The notes beneath the pieces are model-generated. The model made no database searches and was not told the origin of the DNA. It saw nothing but the letters and a program-made list of their open reading frames with translations. Shown piece after piece: positions 55,011 through 63,604 of a stretch of 64,000 nucleotides of DNA. Both the position numbers and the translations under genes were made by a program. Within the stretch, counting starts at the first letter, position 1, and each line of letters opens with the position of its first letter. The DNA lies in contig CAVXUX010000006.1 in NCBI GenBank assembly GCA_963765135.1, positions 57,405 to 121,404 of the forward strand. The letters run 5' to 3'. The stretch comes from JACVRW01 sp963765135 (GTDB taxonomy: Bacteria; Actinomycetota; Thermoleophilia; Solirubrobacterales; Thermoleophilaceae).

Positions 55011-56444
55011 ATGACTCGAGTGGCACTCGACGACCGCGACGGACCTCGCGACGAGTGCGGCGTCTTCGGCGTCTACGCGCCGGAATCGGACGTCGCCCGA
55101 CTCGCGTACTTCGCGCTGTACGCGCTCCAGCACCGCGGGCAGGAGTCGGCGGGCATCGCCACGGCCGAGAACGGCCACATCATGACCGTGCGCGACCTCG
55201 GCCTCGTCAACCAGGTGTTCGACGAGGAGAAGCTGCGCGCGCTCCAGGGCGCGATGGCGATCGGCCACGTGCGCTACTCGACCACCGGGTCGTCGGCGTG
55301 GGAGAACGCCCAGCCGGTCTGGCGCTCCGACAAGCGCCAGGTGGCGCTCGCGCACAACGGCAACCTGATCAACGCGGTCGAGCTGCACGCGCTACTGAGC
55401 GAGCAGGGCGTGCAGTTCCGCGGCACGTCCGACTCCGAGATCATCGCCGCGCTGCTCTCGACCCACCCGGCCGAGCGGATCGAGGACGCGCTGGCCGACG
55501 TGATGCCGCGGCTCGAGGGAGCGTTCTCCACTGTCGTGATGACCAAGGACAGGGTCGTGGGCTTCCGCGACCCCGCCGGGCTGCGGCCGCTGGCGCTCGG
55601 CCAGGTCGGCGACCGCTACTGCCTCGCCTCCGAGAGCTGCGCCTTCGACATCATCGGCGCCGAGCTGCTGCGCGAGGTGCAGCCGGGGGAGATGGTCTCG
55701 CTCGGCGAGCGCGGGATCGAGACGCGCCAGCTGGTCGAGTCCGACCGCAAGGCCTTCTGCGTCTTCGAGCACATCTACTTCGCGCGGCCCGACTCGATCC
55801 TCGAGGGCAACCGCACCCAGGTGTCCCGGCGCAAGATGGGCGAGATCCTGTTCCGCGAGGCGCCGGTCGAGGCCGACGTGGTGATCGCCGTGCCGGACTC
55901 GGGCAATCCGGCCGCCACCGGCTACTCGAAGGCGTCGGGCATCCCGCGCGACGACGGCCTGATCAAGAACCGCTACGTGGCGCGCACGTTCATCCAGCCG
56001 GGTCAGGAGCTGCGCAAGCACGGCCTGCGCATGAAGTTCAACCCGCTGCGCGAGGTGGTCGAGGGCAAGCGCCTGGTGGTCGTGGACGACTCGATCGTGC
56101 GCGGCAACACGACCCGCCAGATCGTCCAGATGCTGCGCGGCGCCGGCGCGGCCGAGATCCACATGCGCATCTCGGCGCCGCCGATCCGCCACCCCTGCCA
56201 CTACGGGATCGACATGTCGACGACGCAGGAGATGGTGGCCCACGGGCGCACCGAGGCCGAGATCGCCGAGGAGCTCGACTGCGACTCGCTCGCCTACCTG
56301 TCGCTCGGCGGCGTCTACGAGGCGATCCGCTCGACCCGCGAGACCCACTGCGACGCCTGCTTCTCCGGCGACTACCCGCTGGCCCGCACCGACACGGCCA
56401 ACGGCAAGTTCGCGCTGGAGGAACTGGCCGTCGTGCGCAGCTAG
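55011..56444 (+). CDS. purF: Amidophosphoribosyltransferase
   Basis: First committed step of purine synthesis. The 477-residue protein begins with a short propeptide ending before the nucleophile Cys in DECGVFGVYAPESD. The glutaminase half has LQHRGQESAGIATAENGHIM, GHVRYSTTGSSAWENAQPV and LAHNGNLINAVEL, with FRGTSDSEIIAALLS. The transferase half has GFRDPAGLRPLALGQ, PDSGNPAATGYSKASGIPRD and the PRPP loop RLVVVDDSIVRGNTTRQIVQ. Late cysteines in HCDACFSGDYP and HPCHYGIDM fit the Bacillus-type Fe-S form, whose propeptide is cleaved. ATG 55011. Confidence 0.96.
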   Translation: MTRVALDDRDGPRDECGVFGVYAPESDVARLAYFALYALQHRGQESAGIATAENGHIMTVRDLGLVNQVFDEEKLRALQGAMAIGHVRYSTTGSSAWENAQPVWRSDKRQVALAHNGNLINAVELHALLSEQGVQFRGTSDSEIIAALLSTHPAERIEDALADVMPRLEGAFSTVVMTKDRVVGFRDPAGLRPLALGQVGDRYCLASESCAFDIIGAELLREVQPGEMVSLGERGIETRQLVESDRKAFCVFEHIYFARPDSILEGNRTQVSRRKMGEILFREAPVEADVVIAVPDSGNPAATGYSKASGIPRDDGLIKNRYVARTFIQPGQELRKHGLRMKFNPLREVVEGKRLVVVDDSIVRGNTTRQIVQMLRGAGAAEIHMRISAPPIRHPCHYGIDMSTTQEMVAHGRTEAEIAEELDCDSLAYLSLGGVYEAIRSTRETHCDACFSGDYPLARTDTANGKFALEELAVVRS

Positions 56445-56445
56445 C

Positions 56446-56471
56446 GGAATAAACGCGCCAGCTTCGACGTT
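56446..56471 (+). promoter_or_regulatory. Putative ECF-sigma promoter of the anti-sigma gene (GGAATA-N16-CGTT)
   Basis: GGAATA at 56446-56451 and CGTT at 56468-56471, 16 bases apart, just after the purF stop and nine bases before the anti-sigma ATG. The same -35/-10 pair with identical spacing lies upstream of the RTX gene. The implied start point is close to the ATG, so the mRNA may be leaderless. Confidence 0.55.
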
Positions 56472-56479
56472 TTCGGGGT

Positions 56480-57217
56480 ATGGCCGATCCCCGCGACGAC
56501 GACGCACTCGAGGCGGAGCTGGCGCAGCTCGTCGACGGGCAGCTCGAGCCCGAGCGCGCCGCCGCGCTCGAGGCGCGCGCGGACCTCGCGTCGCGGATCG
56601 CGCTCGTTCGCGCCGGACGCGACCAGCTGCGCGCCGCGGCGGCCTCCGTGGAGGCGCCGTTCGAGCTGCGGCGCCGGGTCGACGCGCTGCCCGCTCGTGC
56701 ACGGCGGCGGCGCTGGCGCCCGCTGGCCGCGCTCGCCGGAGCCGGTGCGGCTGCCGCTGTCGCGCTCGTCCTCGTGACTGCCGGTGGCGCGCCGAGCGTA
56801 GGGGACGTGCTCGACTCGACCGGCGCCTCGCCGGCCGCCGCGATCTCGCCCGCCGGCGGGCCGCTGCTGCCGGTGGGGGTCGAGGGCGTGCGCTTCCCGA
56901 ACTACGAGGAGAAGTTCGGCTGGCGGGCGGTCGGAAAGCGCGACGACGAGGTCGACGGTCGCGACGTGACCACGGTCTTTTACGCGCGGGGCGGCGAGCG
57001 GGTCAGCTACTCGATCGTCGCGGGCGACGCTCTCGCCGAGCCGGACGGCGAGGACATCGAGTCCGAGGGCACGCGGCTGCGCCGCATCGGCGCGGGCAAC
57101 GCCGTCACGTGGAGGCGGCTGGGCCACACGTGCGTGATGGACGGCTCATCCGCCGTGAGCGTCGCGGCCGTCGCGGAGCTTGCGGGCTGGAAGGCGAAGG
57201 GCGAGGTCGCGTTTTAG
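56480..57217 (+). CDS. Membrane anti-sigma factor-like protein
   Basis: A 245-residue single-pass membrane protein. Residues 1-70 are a helical cytosolic domain (DDALEAELAQLVDGQLEPER, ALEARADLASRIALVRAGRD) of the kind that clamps ECF sigma factors, without the HxxxCxxC zinc motif. A basic patch RARRRRWRPL precedes the membrane helix AALAGAGAAAAVALVLVTA. The remaining 140 residues are exocytoplasmic (FPNYEEKFGWRAVGKRDDEV, GERVSYSIVAGDAL) with a lone Cys near the end. The convergent gene is an ECF sigma factor whose 3' end overlaps by 72 bases. This arrangement makes it the likely anti-sigma partner; pairing is inferred from position. Confidence 0.75.
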   Translation: MADPRDDDALEAELAQLVDGQLEPERAAALEARADLASRIALVRAGRDQLRAAAASVEAPFELRRRVDALPARARRRRWRPLAALAGAGAAAAVALVLVTAGGAPSVGDVLDSTGASPAAAISPAGGPLLPVGVEGVRFPNYEEKFGWRAVGKRDDEVDGRDVTTVFYARGGERVSYSIVAGDALAEPDGEDIESEGTRLRRIGAGNAVTWRRLGHTCVMDGSSAVSVAAVAELAGWKAKGEVAF

Positions 57218-57703
57218 GCTAACGCGGCCGAGAATCTCGGCGACCCGCTGCCGGCCGCGTGAGAGGCGGCTCATGATCGTCCCGATCGGCACGCCCAGCG
57301 CCTCGGCCGCCTCGCTGTAGGACAGGCCCGCGACGTCGACCGCGGCGAGCGTGTCGCGCCACTCCGCGGGCAGGGCGGCCACCACCTCGAACACCTCGCG
57401 GGCGGCCACCCGCTCCAGCGGCGAGGCGCCCGCCACGCGATCCTCCGCCTCCACGTCGAGCGGGACCGTGGGCCGGCGCGCACGCGAACGGACCGTGTCG
57501 ATCCAGGTGTTGCGCAGCACACCGAGCAGATACGGCAGCGCGTCCTCGGCGCGGGCGATCTCGCGCGGCCGGCGCAGCACCCGCTCGTAGGTCTCCTGAA
57601 CGAGGTCCTCCGCGTCCTCGCGGGCGCCGGTCAGGGCCCAGGCCGCCCGGAAGAGGCGATCGAGGTGATCGCCGAGGACGGCGGCCTGCAGCTCCGGGGT
57701 CAC
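57146..57703 (-). CDS. ECF-type RNA polymerase sigma factor
   Basis: A 185-residue sigma-70 family protein with only regions 2 and 4. Region 2: LDRLFRAAWALTGAREDAED, LVQETYERVLRRP, and LGVLRNTWIDTVRSRAR. Region 4: ALPAEWRDTLAAVDVAGLSY, SEAAEALGVPIGTIMSRLSR and GRQRVAEIL. The C-terminal extension SLKRDLALRLPARKLRDG runs into the anti-sigma gene on the other strand. The start is GTG 57703 (VTPELQAAVLGDHLDRL); the frame is open further upstream but that part belongs to the intergenic region. It is divergent from the RTX gene over 88 bases and convergent with the anti-sigma gene. Confidence 0.9.
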   Translation of the reverse strand: MTPELQAAVLGDHLDRLFRAAWALTGAREDAEDLVQETYERVLRRPREIARAEDALPYLLGVLRNTWIDTVRSRARRPTVPLDVEAEDRVAGASPLERVAAREVFEVVAALPAEWRDTLAAVDVAGLSYSEAAEALGVPIGTIMSRLSRGRQRVAEILGRVSLKRDLALRLPARKLRDGRDAHGG

Positions 57704-57726
57704 GACCCAAGCGTGACGAAGCTCAC

Positions 57727-57752
57727 GGAATAGGGCCCTCCCGGGTCGCGTT
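57727..57752 (+). promoter_or_regulatory. Putative ECF-sigma promoter of the RTX gene (GGAATA-N16-CGTT)
   Basis: GGAATA at 57727-57732 and CGTT at 57749-57752, exactly 16 bases apart as at the anti-sigma gene. It lies 40 bases before the RTX ATG, leaving a leader of about 30 bases that contains AAGGAG. The match in both hexamer and spacing suggests one sigma factor reads both. Confidence 0.6.
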
Positions 57753-57791
57753 CCCAGGTCGCAAGCATCAATCGACCCAAGGAGTCCAGTC

Positions 57792-59450
57792 ATGAACGCA
57801 GCCCTCCGGAATCCCTTCGCACTCGTCGGGGCGGTGGCGGCCGCGGCGGCGCTCGCCCTGCCGGCGACAGCCTCCGCGACGGTGACCGTGAACGCCGCCG
57901 GGGATCCGATCACGTTCACCGGCGACGACGCGGCCGACAACCTCGTGCTGACGGTGTCGGGCGGGAAGATCGCCCACAACCTGCCGGCGGCGCAGGGCTT
58001 CGCCTCGGCGACCGACCTCGATCCCAACACGCCCGATACCCAGGAGAGGGACGTGGCGGGCGCCAACATCGTGATCCGCGGTGGTGGCGGCGGCGACATC
58101 CTCAACGCCGGCGGGCTCGGCAACACCTACAACTCGCTCGACATCCAGGGCGACGCCGGCGACGACACGATCACCGGCGGCGGCAAGGCCGACCCGCTCG
58201 CGGGCGGCGAGGGCGACGACCGCGTGGTCGGCAACCCGGGCAACGACACGATGACGGGCGGCAACGGCAACGACGTGCTCGTCTGGAACAACGGCGACGG
58301 CTCCGACACGATGGACGGGGACGGCGGCAACGACGAGATCGAGGTGAACGGGTCGGCCAACGCCGGCGACGACTTCCGGATCACACCGGGAGCGAACGGC
58401 CGGACGACGTTCGACCGCGTGAACCTGGTTCCGTTCAACCTCAACACGCTCGCCGAGCGCATGACGGTGAGCGGGCTCGGCGGCGATGACGCGATCGCCG
58501 GCGCTCCCGGTCTCGCCGGGCGCATCCTGCTGACCCTCAACGGCAACACCGGCCTCGACACGATCACCGGCGGCGACGGCGCCGACCGCGTGAGCGGCGG
58601 CGAGGCGGCCGACGTCCTGGACGGCGGCGCGGGCGACGACCGGGTCACCGGCGACCGCGGCGGCGACCAGATGCGCGGCGGCGCGGGCGACGACGTGCTC
58701 GAGTGGAACGACGGCGACGGGTCCGACGTGGCCACGGGCGGCGACGGCGCCGACCTGACCCGCGTCAACGGATCGGTCACCCAGGGCGATGCCTTCGAGG
58801 TCGCCCCGAACGGCTCCGGCATCCGCTTCCAGCGGACCAACCTGGTGCCGTTCACGATCGACCTCGACACCGAGCGCATCGAGATGAACACGCTCGCCGG
58901 CGACGACACGATCGCCGTCAAGCCGGGCCTGGCCGGCCGGCTGGGCGTCCTGGCCGACGGCGGCTCGGGCAATGACCGGGTCGAGGCCCGCAACGGCGCG
59001 GCCGACTCGATCCAGGGCGGCAGCGGCACGGACAGCGCCGTGGTCGACCTGGCGGACACGGTCGTCGACGTGGAGAACGTCGACCGCCCGGCCCGCTCGC
59101 GTGCCAAGGTCGCGAAGAAGGCCAAGGTCGCGCTGCGCAACGGCCGGATCGTGGCCACCTTCTCGGTGAGCTGCTCGGCCGGCGCCGAGTCGCAGTGCCG
59201 CGGCGTGCTGCGAGTGAGCACCGCCAGGGTCGTGAAGATCGGCGGCATCCAGGTGCGGCTCTCCCTGGCCAGCAGCCGGTTCCGGGTCGACCCGGGCGAG
59301 ACGGACAAGGTCAAGGTGAAGCTGCCCGCCAAGGCCGGATCGCTCGCCAAGCGGGGCAAGCTCGCCCTGCGCGTGGTGGCGGCGTCGAAGGAGAACGGCG
59401 CGGTCAAGGAGAGCGCCCGCAACCTGACGCTCCGGATCCCGCGCGGCTAG
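57792..59450 (+). CDS. Secreted RTX-type calcium-binding repeat protein
   Basis: A 552-residue exported protein. Signal peptide NPFALVGAVAAAAALALPA ends ASAT near residue 30. Residues 95-410 hold many GGxGxDxxx-type nonapeptides (GGDGADRVSGG, GGAGDDVLEW, GGNGNDVLVW) that form Ca2+-binding parallel beta rolls. Two large units of about 139 residues repeat: each contains W-N-x-G-D-G-S-D (166 and 306) and N-L-V-P-F (211 and 350). The basic C-terminal domain (about 425-552, KVALRNGRIVATFSVSCSAG) is beta-rich and may attach to the cell wall. No protease or lipase domain is seen. ATG 57792 follows AAGGAG. An ECF promoter lies upstream and a long stem-loop downstream. Confidence 0.88.
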   Translation: MNAALRNPFALVGAVAAAAALALPATASATVTVNAAGDPITFTGDDAADNLVLTVSGGKIAHNLPAAQGFASATDLDPNTPDTQERDVAGANIVIRGGGGGDILNAGGLGNTYNSLDIQGDAGDDTITGGGKADPLAGGEGDDRVVGNPGNDTMTGGNGNDVLVWNNGDGSDTMDGDGGNDEIEVNGSANAGDDFRITPGANGRTTFDRVNLVPFNLNTLAERMTVSGLGGDDAIAGAPGLAGRILLTLNGNTGLDTITGGDGADRVSGGEAADVLDGGAGDDRVTGDRGGDQMRGGAGDDVLEWNDGDGSDVATGGDGADLTRVNGSVTQGDAFEVAPNGSGIRFQRTNLVPFTIDLDTERIEMNTLAGDDTIAVKPGLAGRLGVLADGGSGNDRVEARNGAADSIQGGSGTDSAVVDLADTVVDVENVDRPARSRAKVAKKAKVALRNGRIVATFSVSCSAGAESQCRGVLRVSTARVVKIGGIQVRLSLASSRFRVDPGETDKVKVKLPAKAGSLAKRGKLALRVVAASKENGAVKESARNLTLRIPRG

Positions 59451-59465
59451 CGACGTGAGGTCCGT

Positions 59466-59500
59466 CCGCGCCCCCGGTTCCGCGAGAGCCGGGGGCGCGG
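59466..59500 (+). terminator. Strong stem-loop after the RTX gene
   Basis: CCGCGCCCCCGG and CCGGGGGCGCGG form a perfect 12-bp stem around an 11-base loop, 15 bases after the stop, followed by CTCGTTCTAG. It is the most convincing intrinsic terminator in the window. Confidence 0.8.
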
Positions 59501-59573
59501 CTCGTTCTAGTGCAACGACTATGTAACGGCGCGCCCCGCACCGGCCGCTTGCGCCGCTACTGTGGCCTCCCCG

Positions 59574-61343
59574 ATGGACCTCACCCGCGCCCTCCACGAT
59601 CTGTTCGGCTTCGGCGAGTTTCGCCGCGGCCAGCGTGAGGCCGCCGAGGCCGCGCTGGCGGGTCGCGACGTGCTGGTCGTGATGCCCACGGGCTCGGGCA
59701 AGTCGCTCTGCTACCAGCTGCCCGGGCTGCTGCGCGACGACCTCACCGTGGTCGTCTCGCCGCTGGTGGCGCTCATGCAGGACCAGGTCGAGGCGCTCGC
59801 CGCGCGCGGGCTCGGGGACCGGGTCGCGCTCGTCAACGCGCAGCAGGACGGCGCGGCGAACGCCGACGTGCTCGCTCGCGCCGCGTCCGGTGACCTGCGC
59901 CTGCTCTACGTCGCGCCCGAGCGCTTCGCCGCCCCCGGGTTCCTCGAGCGCATGCGCCAGGTGCGGGTGGGCCTGTTCGTGGTCGACGAGGCTCACTGCG
60001 TGTCGCAGTGGGGTCACGACTTCCGCCCCGACTACTTCCGCCTCGCCGACGCCGCGCGGGCGCTCGGCGCCCAGGCCCTGATCGCCTCTACGGCCACGGC
60101 CACGGCGCGTGTGGCGCTCGACGTAGAGCGCCGGCTCGGCCTGCGCGATCCGCTGCGGGTGGCGACCGGCTTCGACCGGCCCAACATCGCGTTCGCCGTC
60201 GCCCGGCCCGGCGGGCACGAGAAGCGGCCGCTGATCGCGGAGACGCTGCGGGAGCCCGATGCGCTGCCCGCGATCGTCTACGCGGGCACGCGCGCGGGCG
60301 CCGAGGAGCTGGCCGGCGAGCTGAGCACGGCGCTCGGCGAGGAGGCGGTGGCCTACCACGCCGGGCTCGACCGCGGGCGGCGTGCCTCCGTCCAGCGCCG
60401 CTTCCTCGCCGACGACGTGCGCGTGATCTGCGCGACCAACGCGTTCGGCATGGGCGTCGACAAGCCCAACGTGCGGACCGTGGTGCACGCCAGCGTCCCG
60501 GCGTCGCTGGAGGCCTACTACCAGGAGGCCGGCCGCGCCGGCCGCGACGGTGCTCCCGCCCGGGCGCTGCTGCTCGCCGAGAACCGCGACAAGGCACTGC
60601 ACGTCCACTTCATCAAGCGCGAGCAGCTCGACGAGGGCCTGCCCGGCTGGCTGGCCGACCGGATCGCCGCGGCGGCGGACGGCGACGGCCGCTACGTGCT
60701 CGACGCGTACGAGCTGGTGCGCGGCCTCGGCGGCGACGGGGATCGCCTGCGCTCCCTGCTCGGACACCTCACGCGCGCGGGTGTGATCTCGCCTTCGCCG
60801 TCGGCGCCCGATCGCATCGCTGGACGGGTGCTGGGACCGTTCGACCGCCGGGCGGCGGCGCTCTGCCGCTCGTCGATCGAGGAGGGCGTGAAGGCGCGCT
60901 GGCGCCAGTACCGGGAGATCTGGGCCTACGTCGAACAGGACAGCTGCCGCCGCGTGGCGATCCTGCGGCACTTCGGCGACAACTCGGCGCCGGCGGGCTC
61001 GGCGGGCGCGTGCTGCGACGCGTGCGACCCGGGGCTGGTCCCCGCGCCGCCGCCCCCCGATCCGGTCGCAATCGAGAACCTCGACGACGCGATCATGTCG
61101 GTGGCGCGCTCGGCTCAGCCCTCGGTCGGGCGCACGACCTGCGCGGAGATCCTCCACGGCGGCCGCAGCAAGAAGCTGCTGCGCAACTCGTACGACGGGC
61201 TGCCCGCCTACGGCACCTCTTCGCACATGCGCCGGGCGGACATCCTGGCTCGGGTGGACGAGCTGATCGGCGCGGGCCGGCTCGAGACCACCGGCGGTCC
61301 GTACCCCGTCCTGCGCGTGCCGGCCCACGCGGCCGCCGCCTGA
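59574..61343 (+). CDS. recQ: ATP-dependent DNA helicase RecQ
   Basis: 3'-5' helicase in recombination and repair. The 589-residue protein has helicase motifs FGFGEFRRGQREAAEAALAG (0), VMPTGSGKSLCYQLPGLL (I), VVVSPLVALMQDQVEAL (Ia), LFVVDEAHCVSQWGHDFRPD (II, DEAH), LIASTATATARVALD (III), ATNAFGMGVDKPNVRTVVHA (V) and YYQEAGRAGRDGAPA (VI). The RQC zinc cysteines are reduced but present in SCRRVAILRHFGD and GACCDACDPG. The C-terminal domain is winged-helix-like; no HRDC is evident. ATG 59574 is chosen; GTG 59562 in frame would add four residues. It is three bases before purN. Confidence 0.93.
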   Translation: MDLTRALHDLFGFGEFRRGQREAAEAALAGRDVLVVMPTGSGKSLCYQLPGLLRDDLTVVVSPLVALMQDQVEALAARGLGDRVALVNAQQDGAANADVLARAASGDLRLLYVAPERFAAPGFLERMRQVRVGLFVVDEAHCVSQWGHDFRPDYFRLADAARALGAQALIASTATATARVALDVERRLGLRDPLRVATGFDRPNIAFAVARPGGHEKRPLIAETLREPDALPAIVYAGTRAGAEELAGELSTALGEEAVAYHAGLDRGRRASVQRRFLADDVRVICATNAFGMGVDKPNVRTVVHASVPASLEAYYQEAGRAGRDGAPARALLLAENRDKALHVHFIKREQLDEGLPGWLADRIAAAADGDGRYVLDAYELVRGLGGDGDRLRSLLGHLTRAGVISPSPSAPDRIAGRVLGPFDRRAAALCRSSIEEGVKARWRQYREIWAYVEQDSCRRVAILRHFGDNSAPAGSAGACCDACDPGLVPAPPPPDPVAIENLDDAIMSVARSAQPSVGRTTCAEILHGGRSKKLLRNSYDGLPAYGTSSHMRRADILARVDELIGAGRLETTGGPYPVLRVPAHAAAA

Positions 61344-61345
61344 GC

Positions 61346-61972
61346 GTGGCGTCGTTTCGAGTCGCCGTCCTGATCTCGGGTGCCGGGACCAACCTGCAGG
61401 CCCTCCTCGACGAGCTCCACTCGCCGGGCGGACCGATCGAGATCGTGGGGGTCGCCTCGTCGAGGGCCCAGGCGCCCGGCCTGCGCCGCGCCGAGGCTGC
61501 CGGCGTCGAGTCCGCGGTGTTCGAGATCTCCGACCACGACGACCGGGCCGAGCGCGACGGCGCGCTCGGGGACTGGCTCGACTCGCTCGGCGCCGAGCTG
61601 GTCGTGCTGGCCGGGTTCATGGAGCTGCTCACGCCGGAGTTCATCGGCCGCTTCGCGGGACGAATCGTGAACGTGCACCCCTCGCTGCTGCCGGCGTTCC
61701 CGGGCCTGCGGGCGATCAAGCGCGCGGTGGAGGCCGAGGTTGAGGAGACGGGTGTGACCGTGCACTTCGTCGACGAGGGAGTGGACACCGGCCCGATCGT
61801 GCTTCAAGAGGCCCTCGACCTTTCGTATCCTGCGCGGATCGCCGAGATCGAGGAGCGAGTGCACGGCGTCGAGCACCGGCTGTTGCCGCGTGCCGTGCGC
61901 CTGATCGCGGCGGGGCGAGTGCGCCCCGACCCGGACAACCCTCAGGCGGTGCTGGTCGACGATGACGATTAG
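61346..61972 (+). CDS. purN: Phosphoribosylglycinamide formyltransferase
   Basis: Third step of purine synthesis, using 10-formyl-tetrahydrofolate. The 208-residue protein has FRVAVLISGAGTNLQALLDE, VVLAGFMELLTPEFIGRFAG, RIVNVHPSLLPAFPGLRAIK (catalytic Asn and His) and GVTVHFVDEGVDTGPIVLQE (catalytic Asp). These give the complete active site. GTG start 61346 is two bases after the recQ stop. Its end overlaps the purH start by 11 bases. No anomaly. Confidence 0.95.
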   Translation: MASFRVAVLISGAGTNLQALLDELHSPGGPIEIVGVASSRAQAPGLRRAEAAGVESAVFEISDHDDRAERDGALGDWLDSLGAELVVLAGFMELLTPEFIGRFAGRIVNVHPSLLPAFPGLRAIKRAVEAEVEETGVTVHFVDEGVDTGPIVLQEALDLSYPARIAEIEERVHGVEHRLLPRAVRLIAAGRVRPDPDNPQAVLVDDDD

Positions 61973-63553
61973 ATCGCGCAAGGCAGGGGTGAGCGCACCG
62001 GGCGACGTACGCATCCGGCGCGCTCTGCTGAGCGTGTCGGACAAGCGCGGGCTGGTCGACTTCGCGCGCGGGCTCGCGGAGCTCGACGTGGAGATCGTGT
62101 CCACGGGCGGCACGGCCTCCGAGCTCACCGGCGGGGGCATCGAGACGCGCGCGGTGGAGGACTACACCGGCTTCCCGGAGATGCTCGACGGGCGCGTGAA
62201 GACGCTCAACCCGCGCATCTACGCCGGCCTGCTGGCGATCCGCTCGGAGCCCGACCACGTCGACACCCTCAACGACCACGAGATCGAGCCGATCGACCTG
62301 GTCTGCGTGAACCTGTATCCGTTCCAGGCCGTGGCGGCGCGGCGCGGGGTCGAGGACGCCGACGTGATCGAGAACATCGACATCGGCGGGCCGACGCTGA
62401 TCCGGGCCGCCGCCAAGAACCATCCGTTCACGGCGGTGGTGGTCTCGCCCGAGAGCTACGACGCGGTGCTCGAGGAACTGCGCCAGAACGACGGCCGGCT
62501 GTCGAGCCGCACGCGCGAGAGCCTCGCGCTCGAGGCCTTCGCGCTGACCGCGCGCTACGACACGGCGATCTCGCGCTGGTTCGCCGAGCGCGAGGAGGAC
62601 TTCCCGGCCCAGTACACGCGCTCCTACGAGAAGGTGCTCGACCTGCCGTACGGCGAGAACCCCCACCAGCGGGCGGCGTACTACTCCGAGGTCGGCGCTC
62701 GCACGCACCTGATGTCGATGGTGTCGAAGTGCACGGCAGAGAGCTGACGTTCAACAACCTGCTCGACCTCGACGCCGGCCGCCGCCTGGTCGACGACTTC
62801 GAGCTGCCGGTCGCGGCGATCGTCAAGCACAACAACCCCTGCGGCGTGGCGATCGCGGCGGGGGCGGGAGGCCTTCGACAAGGCGCTGGCCACCGATCCG
62901 CAGAGCGCCTACGGCGGGATCTACTGCTTCAACCGCCGCGTCGACCGCGCGCTGGCCGAGAAGCTGCACGCCCAGTTCGCGGAGGTGATCTTCGCGCCCG
63001 GATACGACGAGGACGCGCTGGAGGTGCTCGAGCAGAAGCCGAACGTGCGGCTGCTGGAGAGCCAGGAGCGGCGCCGCATCCCCGTGACCGAGCACGACCT
63101 CAAGCGCGTGCGTGGCGGCATGCTCGTCCAGGACCGCGACACCGGGCTCGAGGACCGCGAGGAGATGGACGTGGTCACGCGGCGCAAGCCGACCGAGGAC
63201 GAGTGGGGCGAGCTGCTGTTCGCGATGCGGGTCTGCAAGCACGTGCGGTCGAACGCGATCGTGCTGGCGACGGACCTGGGCACTGCGGGGATCGGCGCCG
63301 GGCAGATGAGCCGGATCGACTCGGTCCGGCTCGCCGTGGACAAGTCCGCGGCGTCCGGGGTCGACCTCTCCAAGGCGGTGATGGCCTCCGACGCGTTCTT
63401 CCCGTTCGCCGACGGAGCCCAGCTGGCGATCGAGGCCGGCTGCAAGCGATCATTCAGCCGGGCGGCTCGCAGCGCGACGGCGAGGTGATCGATGCCTGCG
63501 ACGAAGCGGGCGTGGCGATGGTCTTCACGGCCCGCAGGCACTTCCGCCATTAG
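61962..63553 (+). CDS. purH: Bifunctional AICAR transformylase/IMP cyclohydrolase (three frame breaks)
   Basis: Last two steps to IMP. About 530 residues when joined. The cyclohydrolase half has RRALLSVSDKRGLVDFARGL, VSTGGTASELTGGGI, MLDGRVKTLNPRIYAGLLAI, LVCVNLYPFQAVAA and DIGGPTLIRAAAKNHPF. The transformylase half has LPYGENPHQRAAYYSE, GRELTFNNLLDLDAGRRLVD, IVKHNNPCGVAIAAGA, SDAFFPFADGAQLAIEAGCK and IIQPGGSQRDGEVIDACDEA, ending VFTARRHFRH. A missing base near 62733, a frame change near 62867 and a missing base near 63448 separate the parts. ATG 61962 overlaps purN. All catalytic stretches survive, so these are sequence errors. Confidence 0.9.
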
Positions 63554-63585
63554 TTCTTAGACATTTATCGAACTGTCGCTAGACT
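63552..63585 (+). promoter_or_regulatory. arsR promoter with overlapping inverted repeat
   Basis: TTAGACA (63557-63563) and TAGACT (63580-63585) are spaced 16 bases, a good -35/-10 pair 19 bases before the ATG. AGTTC-N13-GAACT (63552-63574) straddles the -35, well placed for autorepression by the ArsR dimer. Its left arm lies immediately after the purH stop. Confidence 0.6.
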
Positions 63586-63604
63586 CGACCGCAGTAGCGA
63601 GCGC

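Noticed and set aside
57704..57791. Third ECF promoter for the sigma gene on the minus strand
   Set aside because: GGAAC is present, but CGT lies about 20 bases away, so spacing does not match the other two sites.
57768..61328. Minus-strand open frame of 1186 codons
   Set aside because: It lies opposite the RTX gene and recQ, has shadow composition (Arg, Asp, Val, His, Leu bias), no domain and no ribosome site.
47038..63553. Absence of purK and purM from the purine genes as evidence of an incomplete pathway
   Set aside because: The cluster is split and continues outside the window; missing genes may lie elsewhere.
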